Shown here piece by piece: positions 54,401 through 60,987 of a DNA stretch of 64,000 nucleotides; positions within the stretch are counted from its first letter, which is position 1; the number at the start of each line of letters is the position of its first letter. Under the pieces are notes generated by a model. The model was not told where the DNA came from and ran no database searches. It was given only the letters and a program-made list of their open reading frames with translations. Origin of the DNA: CAYUHJ01 sp964444365 (GTDB lineage Bacteria; Planctomycetota; Planctomycetia; Gemmatales; Gemmataceae); the NCBI GenBank assembly GCA_964444365.1, contig CAYUHJ010000002.1, positions 59,973 through 123,972 of the forward strand, given 5' to 3'. The position numbers and the translations under genes are program-made.

Positions 54401-54703
54401 GAACCGGCCGGCCACGCCGACGACCGCGATCGGCTCGGCGGCCGGGGAGTGAACGGCGGGTGCCAGCCGGCCGGCCAGCCCGTCGGCCAGCTTCCGAAAC
54501 GTGGGGTAGTCGAAGAACGCGGCCGGGGCGACGGCGGCCACAGAAACGGCGAACGCCCCGAGCGGCGGGACGGCCGTCAGCGCTGCCGCGTCGGCCGGGG
54601 TCAGTTTGCGATCGGGGTCAGGGGACACCCCCGCGGCCGCGGCCCACGCCAGCAGTTCGTCCAGGGCCGCGGCCGGCGAGTCGAGAACCGAAGGCGACGA
54701 CAC
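48410..54703 (-). CDS. Hybrid PKS/NRPS protein D: KS0-ACP-Cy-A(Cys)-Ox-PCP thiazole starter module
   Basis: First gene of the assembly-line operon, 2,097 residues from GTG 54703, chosen because GAGGG lies six bases upstream; TTG 54715 is an in-frame alternative with no such signal. Residues 1-85 resemble a carrier domain without a GxDS serine. KS (about 88-520) keeps Cys259 and NIGH, but the HGTGT His is Gln394 (EAQGSG), so it is probably non-elongating. ACP (Ser736); Cy domain (about 795-1230) with DxxxxDxxS (DLLIADALS near 928), GDFTST and QTPQVLID; A domain (about 1250-1735) whose specificity residues I read as D-L-Y-N-L-S-L-V-W-K, one change from the cysteine code; an FMN-dependent SagB/ThcOx-type oxidase (about 1770-1980; RRSHRRF, PSAGSTYP) placed after A10; PCP (Ser2024, GGDSF). 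Cysteine would be condensed onto the ACP-bound acyl starter, cyclised to thiazoline and oxidised to thiazole, as in epothilone EpoA/EpoB. Starter identity is unknown. Confidence 0.9.
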   Translation of the reverse strand: MSSPSVLDSPAAALDELLAWAAAAGVSPDPDRKLTPADAAALTAVPPLGAFAVSVAAVAPAAFFDYPTFRKLADGLAGRLAPAVHSPAAEPIAVVGVAGRFPGADDVAAFWDLLANGRDAVGPVPANRWSGVEFDALGVPPGEREAYLTGGFLADAEGFDAGFFDIAPGEALVLDPQARVLLEETYRALDDAGCNDSGAGSRTGLFVGASGGEYSLKLQLHRRPANRRSLSAHLTFSLAARVAHELGLGGPAVMADVSCASSVAALHLACESLRAGECEVAVAAGVAVQSTPQVQVWAGKAGVTAKAARCRPFSHDADGFVTAEGCGVLVLKKLTRAVADGDTVYAVVRGCGVGQTGGLGAFFAPSAVRQADVYAGVLARAGVLAADIGCVEAQGSGAARGDAAEVRALTAVFGPYVPTGSVPLGSVKSNIGHALAAAGMAGLVKTILQLRHRQLAPSLHFAGPNPAAGLDGSPFAVTTTIRDWPAPSAGPRRAMVHAFAINGANGCAVLEDSPDPVASPGLVPAGGVVCGVSAASPEALRAWAGRLAEWVSRTDPNPVDAARTVAVGRRHLRYRAAVVAGTAGELAAGLAAVAAGQTGPRVRVGNGVAPADRHLMREFAAGAFAGAAADPDPLTGRRGLRAVAQLYVDGWDIDFASQAGGTGRRLPFAPVYPFVRSRFWPDAADSPAPREPVAVPVAEAAPAGADDVRAIAAAVLRVPPSALDPSRPLVDQGLESVAAMELRDRLAERFGADLPLAGLLEAGSVAGIAARAAVAPRGPKPAAPVFVPAPDDGSPFPLTDIQTAYLLGRSPDLDLGGTGCHAYWEFEAAAEWDVPRLAAAWRELVRAHDMLRAVVRPDGTQHVLPSVPDYEPEVHDWRDCSPADAASCLAAVREAMAHEVFAPDRWPLFRIGVSLDPGRSRLHFSVDLLIADALSLFRLLAEWGRLVCDPAATVAAPAVRFRDYVASLEAARTGPAYTAAVAYWDRVADALPPAPDLPTRPGPAGGPARFVRRQAVLGAAEWANLRDRSRRAGVTPTAAILQAFADVLGRWGGAPRFTVNMTTFQRPPIHPAIREVVGDFTSTVLVDFDTTDPAPFRAAAKATLARVAERLDHAAVSGVEVLRRRAKRTGDPAAARMPVVFTSMLGLEEPGADGRLTPLGDWTFGVTQTPQVLIDCQVMPDGDRVVLSWDTVDARFPEGLPADLFAAFADRVRRLAARADDWNAPPPVGLPEAQRAVRSAVNATAAPVPDGLLHDGFVLHAEATPDRVAVIAPGKSLTYGELLDRARGVAAQVGPVSPGEPVALLVGKGWEQPAAVFGVLLAGGAYLPLDPATPPARRNALLARTGVRVALVAGDESHDLPAGVRAVRIRDVDGSRPAFAPVRVPSSALAYVIFTSGSTGEPKGVMVEHRAALNTVHDVNRRFGVGPGDRVLGLSALGFDLSVYDLFGPLAAGGAVVLPDPARARDPDYLGPLVRDTGVTVWNSVPMYLQLLLDGLDDRAGGFLRRLRLALLSGDWVPVALAGRVRAAAPGCAVVSLGGATEAAVWSIFHPVADPPPPDWPSVPYGKPLANQWFRVLDAAGRDAPDWVPGELAIGGVGLARGYWGDPTRTAERFVTDPRTGERLYRTGDRGRYRPCGNIEFLGRDDGQVKVGGHRIELGEIEAVAGRCPGVTGAVASTEPGPDGRPRLAAVYAGDAEPDAVREFFRTQLPGYMLPARLDRVDRLPLTANGKVDRGSVTGRSVRVSEARPGATPGLGNPPAAAGTITDPADRAAFARRRSAARTDLPAGVPLPPASLPPGVADRRSHRRFAAEPVALADLARVLAVLAEGPDGRPGYPSAGSTYPVQAYLHARPGGVTGLAPGVYYVPLQGRDLQPVSPGASWPSDLHHAANRDVAAAARFAVYLVADLAAIEPLYGSLSGDLCLVEAGYIGHALMHAATGAGLGLCPVGALDFAPLRSILGVGPRHEFVHALLGGKPAPVPEVACEPATRREEVTAAIARFWGDALRTAAVPTDRNIFEAGGDSFTVIAVTRRIREELGLPCTATDLFAYPTIARLAAHLTAGPPAGADPPPPTVPTPAATRRDRRAAFRRADRPHR

Positions 54704-54768
54704 GGCGGCCCTCAACCGGTGAGGCGTGACTCAGCTAAGCCGGAGGATTTCGAGCAGTCGACGCTATT

Positions 54769-54797
54769 ACTGTAAGACTCCCTCCAGGCAGCCGCAA
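54769..54797 (-). promoter_or_regulatory. Candidate sigma70-like promoter of the PKS/NRPS operon
   Basis: On the minus strand, TTGCGG (54797-54792) is followed after exactly 17 bases by TACAGT (54774-54769). Predicted transcription start is near 54762, about 60 bases upstream of GTG 54703. It is the only plausible promoter I could read for the roughly 48-kb operon. Matches to consensus are partial (3/6 and 4/6). Confidence 0.4.
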
Positions 54798-54870
54798 GCA
54801 GGTTCGCCCCGGCCGACCCAAACTGCCCCACCCGCCCAGCCGTACAGCCGGCCCCGACCGTTGGTGAACC

Positions 54871-54899
54871 CCCGGAAGGTCCGTACACTCTCCAGAAGA
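54871..54899 (+). promoter_or_regulatory. Candidate sigma70-like promoter of the ABC1 kinase/thioesterase operon
   Basis: TTGGTG (54871-54876) and TACACT (54894-54899) are separated by 17 bases. Predicted start is near 54906, about 28 bases before GTG 54934. It is divergent from the PKS promoter in the same 230-bp intergenic region. Consensus matches are partial. Confidence 0.4.
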
Positions 54900-54933
54900 C
54901 ACCCCCTCCGCGGTTCCGGGAAGAAGGCTGGCC

Positions 54934-56736
54934 GTGCTCGACCGCGCCCTGATCCCCACCTCGCTCGTCCAGCGGAAGGCAGCGGCCGACCTGCCGATTC
55001 GCGACCCCCGAGCCGCGGCCCCGCTCCGCAGCTTCGGGGTGGTCCTGGCCATCATGGGGTGGACGGCGCGGGCGGTCCTGCGGCGGGTCACGGGCCGCTG
55101 GGACCCGGCCGAGGGCGGCCGCTCCCTCCGCGAACTCTTCGAGCGGCTCGGGTTCGTCTGGGTCAAGGCCGGGCAACTGCTGTCCCTCCGCGGGGACCTC
55201 CTCCCGAAGCCGTTTTGCGACGAGCTGGCCAAGCTCCAGTTCCGGGCCGACGGGTTCCCGTTCGACCTCGCCGCCGAGACGCTGGCGGCCGAACTCGGGG
55301 ACCGGTGGCGGGATCACTTCGCCGAGTTCGAGGAGCACCCGTTCGCGGCCGCGTCGATCTCCCAGGTCCACCGGGCCGTGTTGAAGCGGAACGGGGCCGC
55401 GGTCGTCGTCAAGGTCCAGCGGCCGGACGTCCCCCGGGCGTTCGCCCGCGACCGGGCGCTGCTGCTGCGCATGGTCCCGGTGTTCTCCCGGATGGGCACC
55501 GGGAAGTACGTCCGGTGGAACGAAATGGTCTGGGAACTCGACCAGATCCTGGCCGAAGAGATCGACTACCGCTACGAGGCGGCGAACCTCCGGGACATGC
55601 GGAAGGTGCTCAAGCCCCACGGGGTCTACGTCCCGAAGGTGTTCGACGAGGCGAGCGGGGCCCGGGTGCTCGCGATGGAATTCGTGCCCGGCGTGCTGAT
55701 GTCCGACATGCTCGCCGTCGAGCGGTCGGACCCGGCTCGGCTGGCCGCCTGGCAGCGGGAGAACGGCGTGGACCCGCGGCGGGTCGGCAGCCGACTGTTC
55801 CTCTCGTTCCTGCGGCAACTGTTGGAGGACAACCTGTTCCACGGCGATCTGCACCCGGGGAACATCATGCTCCTGAAGAACAACAAGTTCGCCCTGATCG
55901 ACTTCGGGTCGGTCGGGTCGCTGGACGCGGACTTCCTGCGGACGTACATGCGGAGCCTCCGGGCGATTGCCCAGCACGAGTACGGCAAGGCGGCCGACCT
56001 GACCCTGCTGCTGTGCCCGGACCTGCCCCGGCTCGACCTGCCGGACCTGCGGGCCGACCTGATCCGGGTGTTCCGCGAGTGGGACGACCGGACCGCCCTG
56101 ACCACCCTGCCCCACAGTGAGCGGTCCATCAACAACATCGGGCTGGCCACCTCCCAGGTGCTGTTCGACCGCGGGGTGGTGATGAGCATGTCCTTCCTGA
56201 AACTGAGCCGGACGTTCGGCGTCCTGGACGCCTCCCTCGGGTTGCTCATCCCGGACGTGAACCTGGGCGGCCTGCTCCGCAAGTACTTCCGGGGTGCCCG
56301 AGCCCGGGCCGGGGCCGAGCTCCGCCGCCCGGCCACCTGGCTGGACGCCGCCCGGGCGTTCCGGGACACGGTGTCCGAGCAGGCCCAGATCGTCGGCCCG
56401 GTGCTGCGGCACGGGGCGCTGATGTTCCGCGGCGGCACGTCCCAGATGGCCTACGGGGCGGCCCTGCTGTTCCGCGGGCTGAAGCACGTCTCGGTCTTGC
56501 TGATGCTGTTCTGGGCCTACGGACTGGTCGAGTTGTACCTGGAGGCTTGGTACGCCCGGATTCCGTTCGCGGACTACCTCCGGGGTGCCCCGAACGAACT
56601 GCTGGTCGGCCGGACGCTGACCGCCGACCTGTTCCTCGGCGTGCTGCTGGCGATCGCCTGCCGGTCGTTCGCGAAGATCGAGAGCAAACTGGCCGGGGGC
56701 GGGCGGGCGGTGGCGTCCCCCGTCCGCCTGGGCTGA
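54934..56736 (+). CDS. ABC1/ADCK (UbiB/COQ8-like) atypical kinase, full length
   Basis: The 600-residue protein has the ABC1 hallmark series: KAGQLLSLRGD (about 77; the family KxGQ motif), AAASISQVHRA (about 139), the ATP-binding Lys in VVVKVQRPDV (about 159), EEIDYRYEA, MEFVPGVLMSD, HGDLHPGN (about 303) and DFGS (about 323). Two hydrophobic membrane segments near the C-terminus (about 520-540 and 570-585) are shared with the truncated paralogue at the left edge. UbiB/COQ8 proteins use ATP to support membrane steps of lipid-quinone synthesis. Here the gene is divergent from the PKS operon and 15 bp upstream of a type II thioesterase, so a role in handling a hydrophobic polyketide or its membrane environment is inferred, not shown. 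Start GTG 54934. Confidence 0.9.
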   Translation: MLDRALIPTSLVQRKAAADLPIRDPRAAAPLRSFGVVLAIMGWTARAVLRRVTGRWDPAEGGRSLRELFERLGFVWVKAGQLLSLRGDLLPKPFCDELAKLQFRADGFPFDLAAETLAAELGDRWRDHFAEFEEHPFAAASISQVHRAVLKRNGAAVVVKVQRPDVPRAFARDRALLLRMVPVFSRMGTGKYVRWNEMVWELDQILAEEIDYRYEAANLRDMRKVLKPHGVYVPKVFDEASGARVLAMEFVPGVLMSDMLAVERSDPARLAAWQRENGVDPRRVGSRLFLSFLRQLLEDNLFHGDLHPGNIMLLKNNKFALIDFGSVGSLDADFLRTYMRSLRAIAQHEYGKAADLTLLLCPDLPRLDLPDLRADLIRVFREWDDRTALTTLPHSERSINNIGLATSQVLFDRGVVMSMSFLKLSRTFGVLDASLGLLIPDVNLGGLLRKYFRGARARAGAELRRPATWLDAARAFRDTVSEQAQIVGPVLRHGALMFRGGTSQMAYGAALLFRGLKHVSVLLMLFWAYGLVELYLEAWYARIPFADYLRGAPNELLVGRTLTADLFLGVLLAIACRSFAKIESKLAGGGRAVASPVRLG

Positions 56737-56751
56737 CCCGCCGGAGCCGTG

Positions 56752-57528
56752 ATGCCCACCCCCGCGTTCGACCGCTGGACCGTGTGCCGGACGCCGAACC
56801 CGGCGGCCCGGCTGCGGCTGTTCTGTTTCGCCCACGCCGGCGGCGGCCCGGCCCTCTTCCGGAACTGGGCGGACGCCCTGCCGGCCGACGTCGAGGTTCG
56901 CCCGGTCCTCCTCCCCGGCCGGGAGGTCCGGCTGGCCGACCCGATGCCGGCCCGGCTCGACGCCCTCGTCGCCCAGCTCGACGACGCCCTGTCCCCGGGC
57001 CTGGACCGGCCGTACGCGGTGTTCGGGGTGAGCCTCGGGGCGGTCCTGGGGTACGAGTGGGCGCGGGCGGCGTGGGCACGGACCGGGCGGCCGCCGGTTC
57101 ACCTGTTCGCGGCCGCCCGTCCGGCCCCGCAGTTCGGCGGCGGGGGAGGCGCGCGGATGTCGGCCCTGTCCGACCGGGAGTTCGTCGCCGAACTGACCCG
57201 GCGGTGGAACGGCATCCCGGCCGCGGTTCTGAACGACCCGGGACTGTTGGACTACTTCCTCCCGATCCTGCGGGCCGACGTGGCGGTGCTGGAGGGGTAC
57301 GAGTACCGGCCCGGCCCGCCGCTGCCGTGCGGGATCACGGCCCTCGGCGGGACGGCCGACACGAGCGTGCCGCGGGACTTGCTGCTGCCGTGGCGGGATC
57401 TGGGGTTGGGCGACTTCGCCGTCCGGATGCTGCCGGGCGACCACTTTTTCGTCCAGTCCGCCCGCGACGACGTGCTGGCGGTGGTCGCGGCCGCGCTGCA
57501 GGCCGGCGGACCGGGGCGGGACCGGTGA
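56752..57528 (+). CDS. Type II thioesterase (alpha/beta hydrolase) of the PKS/NRPS cluster
   Basis: The 258-residue protein is a stand-alone thioesterase of the kind that clears stalled or mis-primed acyl groups from carrier domains. FCFAHAGGG near residue 25, nucleophile Ser94 in GVSLG, Asp203 (GTADTSV) and His231 (GDHFF) supply the triad and family motifs. The nucleophile elbow reads FGVSLGA where most relatives have FGHSMGA. ATG 56752 is chosen because GGAG ends five bases upstream; an adjacent GTG at 56749 would add one residue. It lies 15 bp after the ABC1 kinase stop, evidently in the same operon. With no TE in the assembly line, it is also a candidate for product release. Confidence 0.9.
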   Translation: MPTPAFDRWTVCRTPNPAARLRLFCFAHAGGGPALFRNWADALPADVEVRPVLLPGREVRLADPMPARLDALVAQLDDALSPGLDRPYAVFGVSLGAVLGYEWARAAWARTGRPPVHLFAAARPAPQFGGGGGARMSALSDREFVAELTRRWNGIPAAVLNDPGLLDYFLPILRADVAVLEGYEYRPGPPLPCGITALGGTADTSVPRDLLLPWRDLGLGDFAVRMLPGDHFFVQSARDDVLAVVAAALQAGGPGRDR

Positions 57529-57533
57529 ACGCC

Positions 57534-57556
57534 CCGCTACCACCTTGAGGTAGCGG
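57534..57556. terminator. Bidirectional hairpin between convergent thioesterase and dprA genes
   Basis: A perfect 8-bp inverted repeat, CCGCTACC (57534-57541) and GGTAGCGG (57549-57556), with a 7-base loop. It lies in the 61-bp gap between two convergent stop codons. There is no T-run, so Rho-independent action is plausible rather than certain. Confidence 0.55.
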
Positions 57557-57589
57557 CACCACCCCGCGCCGCCCGTGGGGCCGAACGGG

Positions 57590-58753
57590 TTACCGCGACC
57601 GCTCGAACTGGTTCCCCGGCAGCCGGCGGATCGCCTTCTTCATCTCCAGTTTCATCACGATCACCGACAACTCGCTGACCGGCAGGCCGAGTTCCCGGGC
57701 GAGTTCGTCCATGTGCCGCGGGGCGGCGAGTGCCTCCCAGAGGCGGAGTTGAACCGCGTCCAGCCCCGGCGGCGGGCCGCTCGACGGCGGGGCGGGGGCG
57801 TCGAACAGCGTCGGCGAAGCGGCTTCCACCTTCCGCTTCGCCGGGGCCGGCACCTCGAACGGGGCGAGGCCCTGCAAGTCGTCGAGCACGTCGTCCGCGG
57901 TCCGCACCAGCCGCGCCCCCTTGCGGATGAGGTCCAGGCAGCCGGCGCTCGCGGCGCTGTCGACGTTTCCCGGCACCGCGTACACCTCTCGCCCCTGTTC
58001 CGTTGCGTGCGTGACCGTGATGAGCGCGCCGCTGCGGAGGTTCGCTTCGACTACGATGACCGCCCGGGACAGCCCGCTGATGATGCGGTTCCGGGCGGGG
58101 AACATGCCGGGCTGCGGGTCGACGGTCATCGGCGTTTCGGTCACGAGGCAGCCGCTCCGCGACACTTCGTCCGCCAGGTCCGCGTGTTCGGGCGGGTAGA
58201 TGCGCGACAATCCGCCGGCCAGCACCGCGACCGTCCGCCCGCCGGCAGCGAGTGCCCCGCGGTGGGCGGCCCCGTCGATTCCCCGGGCCAGCCCGGACAC
58301 GACCGTCCACCCGGCCCGGGCGAGCCCGCCGGCGATCGCCGCCGCCACCCGCTTCCCGTAGGGGGTACACGACCGCGACCCGACGATCCCGACCGCGTTC
58401 GCGTCCGCCGATGTGAGTGCCCCGCGGAAGTACAACAACGGCGGCGCGTCCGGGATTTCCGTCAGCGGGACGGGGTACTCGGCGTCCCCCAACCGCACCA
58501 CGCGGACGCCATGCTTCCTCACGAGCTCCCATTCCGCCACGACGTTCACCTTCTGAACCGCGTCCGCGAACTTCCCCGCCAGCTTCGGCCCGATGAGCGG
58601 GATCGCCTCGAATTCCCGGGCAGAGGCGCGGCGAACCGCCGCGGCCGAACCGAAATGCGCGAGCACCGCAGCGGTCAACTTCGGCCCGAGTCCCGGCACG
58701 AGCGCCAGGGCGAGGTGATCGCGGAGGTCGGCGGGCGGGTCGTCAGGCGTCAT
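57590..58753 (-). CDS. dprA: DNA-processing protein DprA
   Basis: The 387-residue protein binds incoming single-stranded DNA during natural transformation and loads RecA. An N-terminal helix-hairpin-helix-like region (about 1-70; PGLGPKLTAAVLAHFGS) is followed by the Rossmann-fold DprA core (about 105-285) with GIVGSRSCTPYGK, SGLARGIDGAAH, TVAVLAGG, FPARNRIISGLS and EANLRSGALIT, all hallmark motifs. A C-terminal winged-helix-like segment (about 325-387) completes the usual long form. ATG 58753. It is probably a housekeeping boundary gene rather than part of the biosynthetic cluster. Confidence 0.95.
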   Translation of the reverse strand: MTPDDPPADLRDHLALALVPGLGPKLTAAVLAHFGSAAAVRRASAREFEAIPLIGPKLAGKFADAVQKVNVVAEWELVRKHGVRVVRLGDAEYPVPLTEIPDAPPLLYFRGALTSADANAVGIVGSRSCTPYGKRVAAAIAGGLARAGWTVVSGLARGIDGAAHRGALAAGGRTVAVLAGGLSRIYPPEHADLADEVSRSGCLVTETPMTVDPQPGMFPARNRIISGLSRAVIVVEANLRSGALITVTHATEQGREVYAVPGNVDSAASAGCLDLIRKGARLVRTADDVLDDLQGLAPFEVPAPAKRKVEAASPTLFDAPAPPSSGPPPGLDAVQLRLWEALAAPRHMDELARELGLPVSELSVIVMKLEMKKAIRRLPGNQFERSR

Positions 58754-58776
58754 GAATCAGCCGCCGGAGGAATGAG

Positions 58777-59748
58777 TTACTTATTTGGCTCAGCGGGCTG
58801 CTTTGGAAGGGGAACTTTCGCATCACTGAGAATCAGATTGAAGAGTTTCGCGGGTGTCCGACTCACCGACGTTGCGTAAGTGTCGCCCGATTCCCCATAG
58901 TACAGTTTGATTTTTCCGCACTCAAAGCAAATGACAAGCCCGACCGTGATTCCGTCGTGGGTCGCCCGGAGCCCGTGCCGAGGGATGAAACACCCCGCAT
59001 TGGCCGGGATCTCTTTCGTCCCGTCGTACAGGGTAGCGAGTGCCTGCTGGCGTTGGTTCTTCGTGAGCGTCGTACGCCCGAGGATTGCGTTCCCGTGGAA
59101 GAATTCATTCACTTCGGCGTCCTCCGGGTCAGCAATCTGGAGCGACAGGAGTTCAAGTTTGTCGGCTTTTTCGAGCACTTCGCGGTACGCTGCCGGAATC
59201 GGGTCGCGATCCGCTTCGGGCAGTTTTGCCGCCCTGGCGGCTGCCCGAAATGCTTTCGTCGGGTCAAAGTGAAGGGTAAGTGAAATGGGAATATCGTCGT
59301 CGTTGAGCCAGACCTCAACAGCTTTGTTCCCGACGTAAAGACCGACGACATCATTTCCGCGAACGAGCCGGACTCCGAACGCTTCCGGCAGCACCGGATC
59401 AACACGGATAGGGGCGAGCCCGTTGCCGAACGGTTTTGCCGGTGCTTTGGGATCGGCTTTCGGTTCGGCAAGGCCCTGCTCAAGCGCCGCGAGGAGCAGC
59501 TTCCAGGCCGCCGCGTCGAGATTCGCACGACTGAGAATATCGGAACCGTGGAAGCGAGGATAGGGTCTCGGGTCTCGTTTGTCGGGCTCCGGTAACGGAC
59601 CCTTGGGCACCGGGTGCGCAATGAGTTCCACCCGGTCAGGGTTCTGCAGAACCGCCTTGACCCGCGGCGACCACTCGTTTTTCGGCTTGTCGGAATCGTC
59701 GTTTGGAGCAGCCGACACCAAGAAACACCCGAGCGCGATCGACAACAT
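58777..59748 (-). CDS. Hypothetical exported protein with two repeated domains
   Basis: I do not recognise a family. The 323-residue protein starts at ATG 59748 behind a good TAGGAG ribosome-binding site six bases upstream. It has a short hydrophobic leader ending near residue 14 (LGCFLVSAAPN), suggesting export. Two repeats are visible: N-terminal VLQNPDRVELI...FHGSDILSRANLDAAAWKLLLAAL (about 33-90) and C-terminal VLEKADKLELL...FHGNAILGRTTLTKNQRQQALATL (about 195-250). Each is followed by a beta-rich segment with a G-x-V-G-L core. Base composition is visibly less GC-rich than the PKS genes. It ends 23 bp upstream of dprA on the same strand. Function unknown. Confidence 0.75.
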   Translation of the reverse strand: MLSIALGCFLVSAAPNDDSDKPKNEWSPRVKAVLQNPDRVELIAHPVPKGPLPEPDKRDPRPYPRFHGSDILSRANLDAAAWKLLLAALEQGLAEPKADPKAPAKPFGNGLAPIRVDPVLPEAFGVRLVRGNDVVGLYVGNKAVEVWLNDDDIPISLTLHFDPTKAFRAAARAAKLPEADRDPIPAAYREVLEKADKLELLSLQIADPEDAEVNEFFHGNAILGRTTLTKNQRQQALATLYDGTKEIPANAGCFIPRHGLRATHDGITVGLVICFECGKIKLYYGESGDTYATSVSRTPAKLFNLILSDAKVPLPKQPAEPNK

Positions 59749-59780
59749 GGATTTCTCCTAAAGTTCAGGACCCTCCTACC

Positions 59781-59796
59781 CAACGCCACGGCGTTG
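59781..59796. repeat. Perfect palindrome CAACGCC-AC-GGCGTTG
   Basis: A 7-bp inverted repeat with a 2-base centre in the leader of the hypothetical exported protein, within the divergent 211-bp region shared with prs. It could be an operator, a dispersed palindromic repeat or a transcript hairpin. A CATAAT element at 59862-59867 could be a -10 for prs, but no clear -35 is visible. Confidence 0.35.
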
Positions 59797-59959
59797 AATT
59801 CGTTGGCGGTTGTCCGGCTACTGCGACCCACACAGTCCCTTTCCTGAACCCGAACGAACACCATAATACCACCCTGTCCGGTCGGCCGACGCGGTCGATT
59901 CCGCCGTCCGGCCGGACGGGTGTTGCCGCCCTCTCCCGGTCGGCGCAGCCAGGAGCCGT

Positions 59960-60940
59960 ATGAACGCCGCGAACAGCAAGCTCAAGATTTTCAGCGGCCG
60001 GGCCAACAAGCCGCTCGCCGAGAACATCGCCAAGCACCTCGGGACGACGCTCGGGAACATCAACATCGGCGACTTCGCCGACCGCGAAACGTCGGTTCGC
60101 ATCGACGAGGACGTCCGCGGCCGGGACGTGTTCGTCGTCCAGCCGACCTCGCCGGACGTCAACCAGAACTTGATGGAACTGCTCATCATCCTGGACGCCT
60201 TCAAGCGGGCGAGCCCGGCCCGGGTGACGGCCGTCATCCCGTACTTCGGGTACGCCCGGCAGGACCGCAAGGACATGGGCCGGGTGCCCATCTCCGCGAA
60301 GCTCGTCGCGGACCTGCTGACCACCGCCGGGGCCGACCGGGTGCTGTGCCTGGACCTGCACGCCGCCCAGATTCAGGGGTTCTTCAACATCCCGGTGGAC
60401 CACCTGTACGCCGTGAAGGAGATCACCGCCCACGTCCGGTCCCTCGGCATCCCGCCGGACGATCTGGTCGTGTTGAGCACGGACGAAGGCAACGTCAAGA
60501 AGGCGGTTCTGTACCAGCGGCGGCTCGGCGGGCAGATCGCGGTCGTGGACAAGCGCCGGCTCAGCCCGACGGAGACGAAGGCGGCCCACCTGATCGGGGC
60601 ACCGGTCGAGGGGAAGACGGTCGTCGTGTTCGACGACATGATTTCGACCGCGTCCAGCATGGTGAACGCGGTCGAAGTGGCCCGCAAGAACGGCGCGAAG
60701 AAGCTCTACATCTGCGCGACGCACGGCCTGCTCGTCGGCCCGGCGGTGGACAAGCTCCGCGAGTGCCCGATCGAGCAAATCGCGATCACCGACAGCATCC
60801 CGCTGTCGAAGGACAAGGCGGAGAAGCTGCCGTGCCTGCGGACGATCTCCGTGGCCCCGCTGCTGGCCAACGCGATCCACCGCATCCACGGGAACGAGTC
60901 CGTCAGCGACCTGTTCGCGGACGACGGGGGGAAGGTGTAG
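59960..60940 (+). CDS. prs: Ribose-phosphate pyrophosphokinase (PRPP synthetase)
   Basis: The 326-residue enzyme transfers pyrophosphate from ATP to ribose 5-phosphate to make PRPP for nucleotide, His and Trp synthesis. Family motifs are present: KIFSGRANKPLAENIA at the N-terminus, FADRETSVRI, QPTSPDVNQNLMELL, PYFGYARQDRK (about 97), DLHAAQIQGFF (about 132) and the PRPP-binding loop VVFDDMISTASS (about 220). Length is close to the usual 310-320. ATG 59960 is preceded by AGGAG. A cytosolic housekeeping gene. Confidence 0.97.
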   Translation: MNAANSKLKIFSGRANKPLAENIAKHLGTTLGNINIGDFADRETSVRIDEDVRGRDVFVVQPTSPDVNQNLMELLIILDAFKRASPARVTAVIPYFGYARQDRKDMGRVPISAKLVADLLTTAGADRVLCLDLHAAQIQGFFNIPVDHLYAVKEITAHVRSLGIPPDDLVVLSTDEGNVKKAVLYQRRLGGQIAVVDKRRLSPTETKAAHLIGAPVEGKTVVVFDDMISTASSMVNAVEVARKNGAKKLYICATHGLLVGPAVDKLRECPIEQIAITDSIPLSKDKAEKLPCLRTISVAPLLANAIHRIHGNESVSDLFADDGGKV

Positions 60941-60961
60941 GGGGATGGCGCACGAGCGCTC

Positions 60962-60976
60962 CGCCCGAACCGGGCG
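60962..60976. terminator. Hairpin between convergent prs and the small hypothetical gene
   Basis: CGCCCG (60962-60967) and CGGGCG (60971-60976) form a 6-bp stem with an AAC loop, between the two convergent stop codons (60940 and 60988). It is terminator-like, but without a T-run on either side. Confidence 0.4.
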
Positions 60977-60987
60977 ATCCTCGATTA

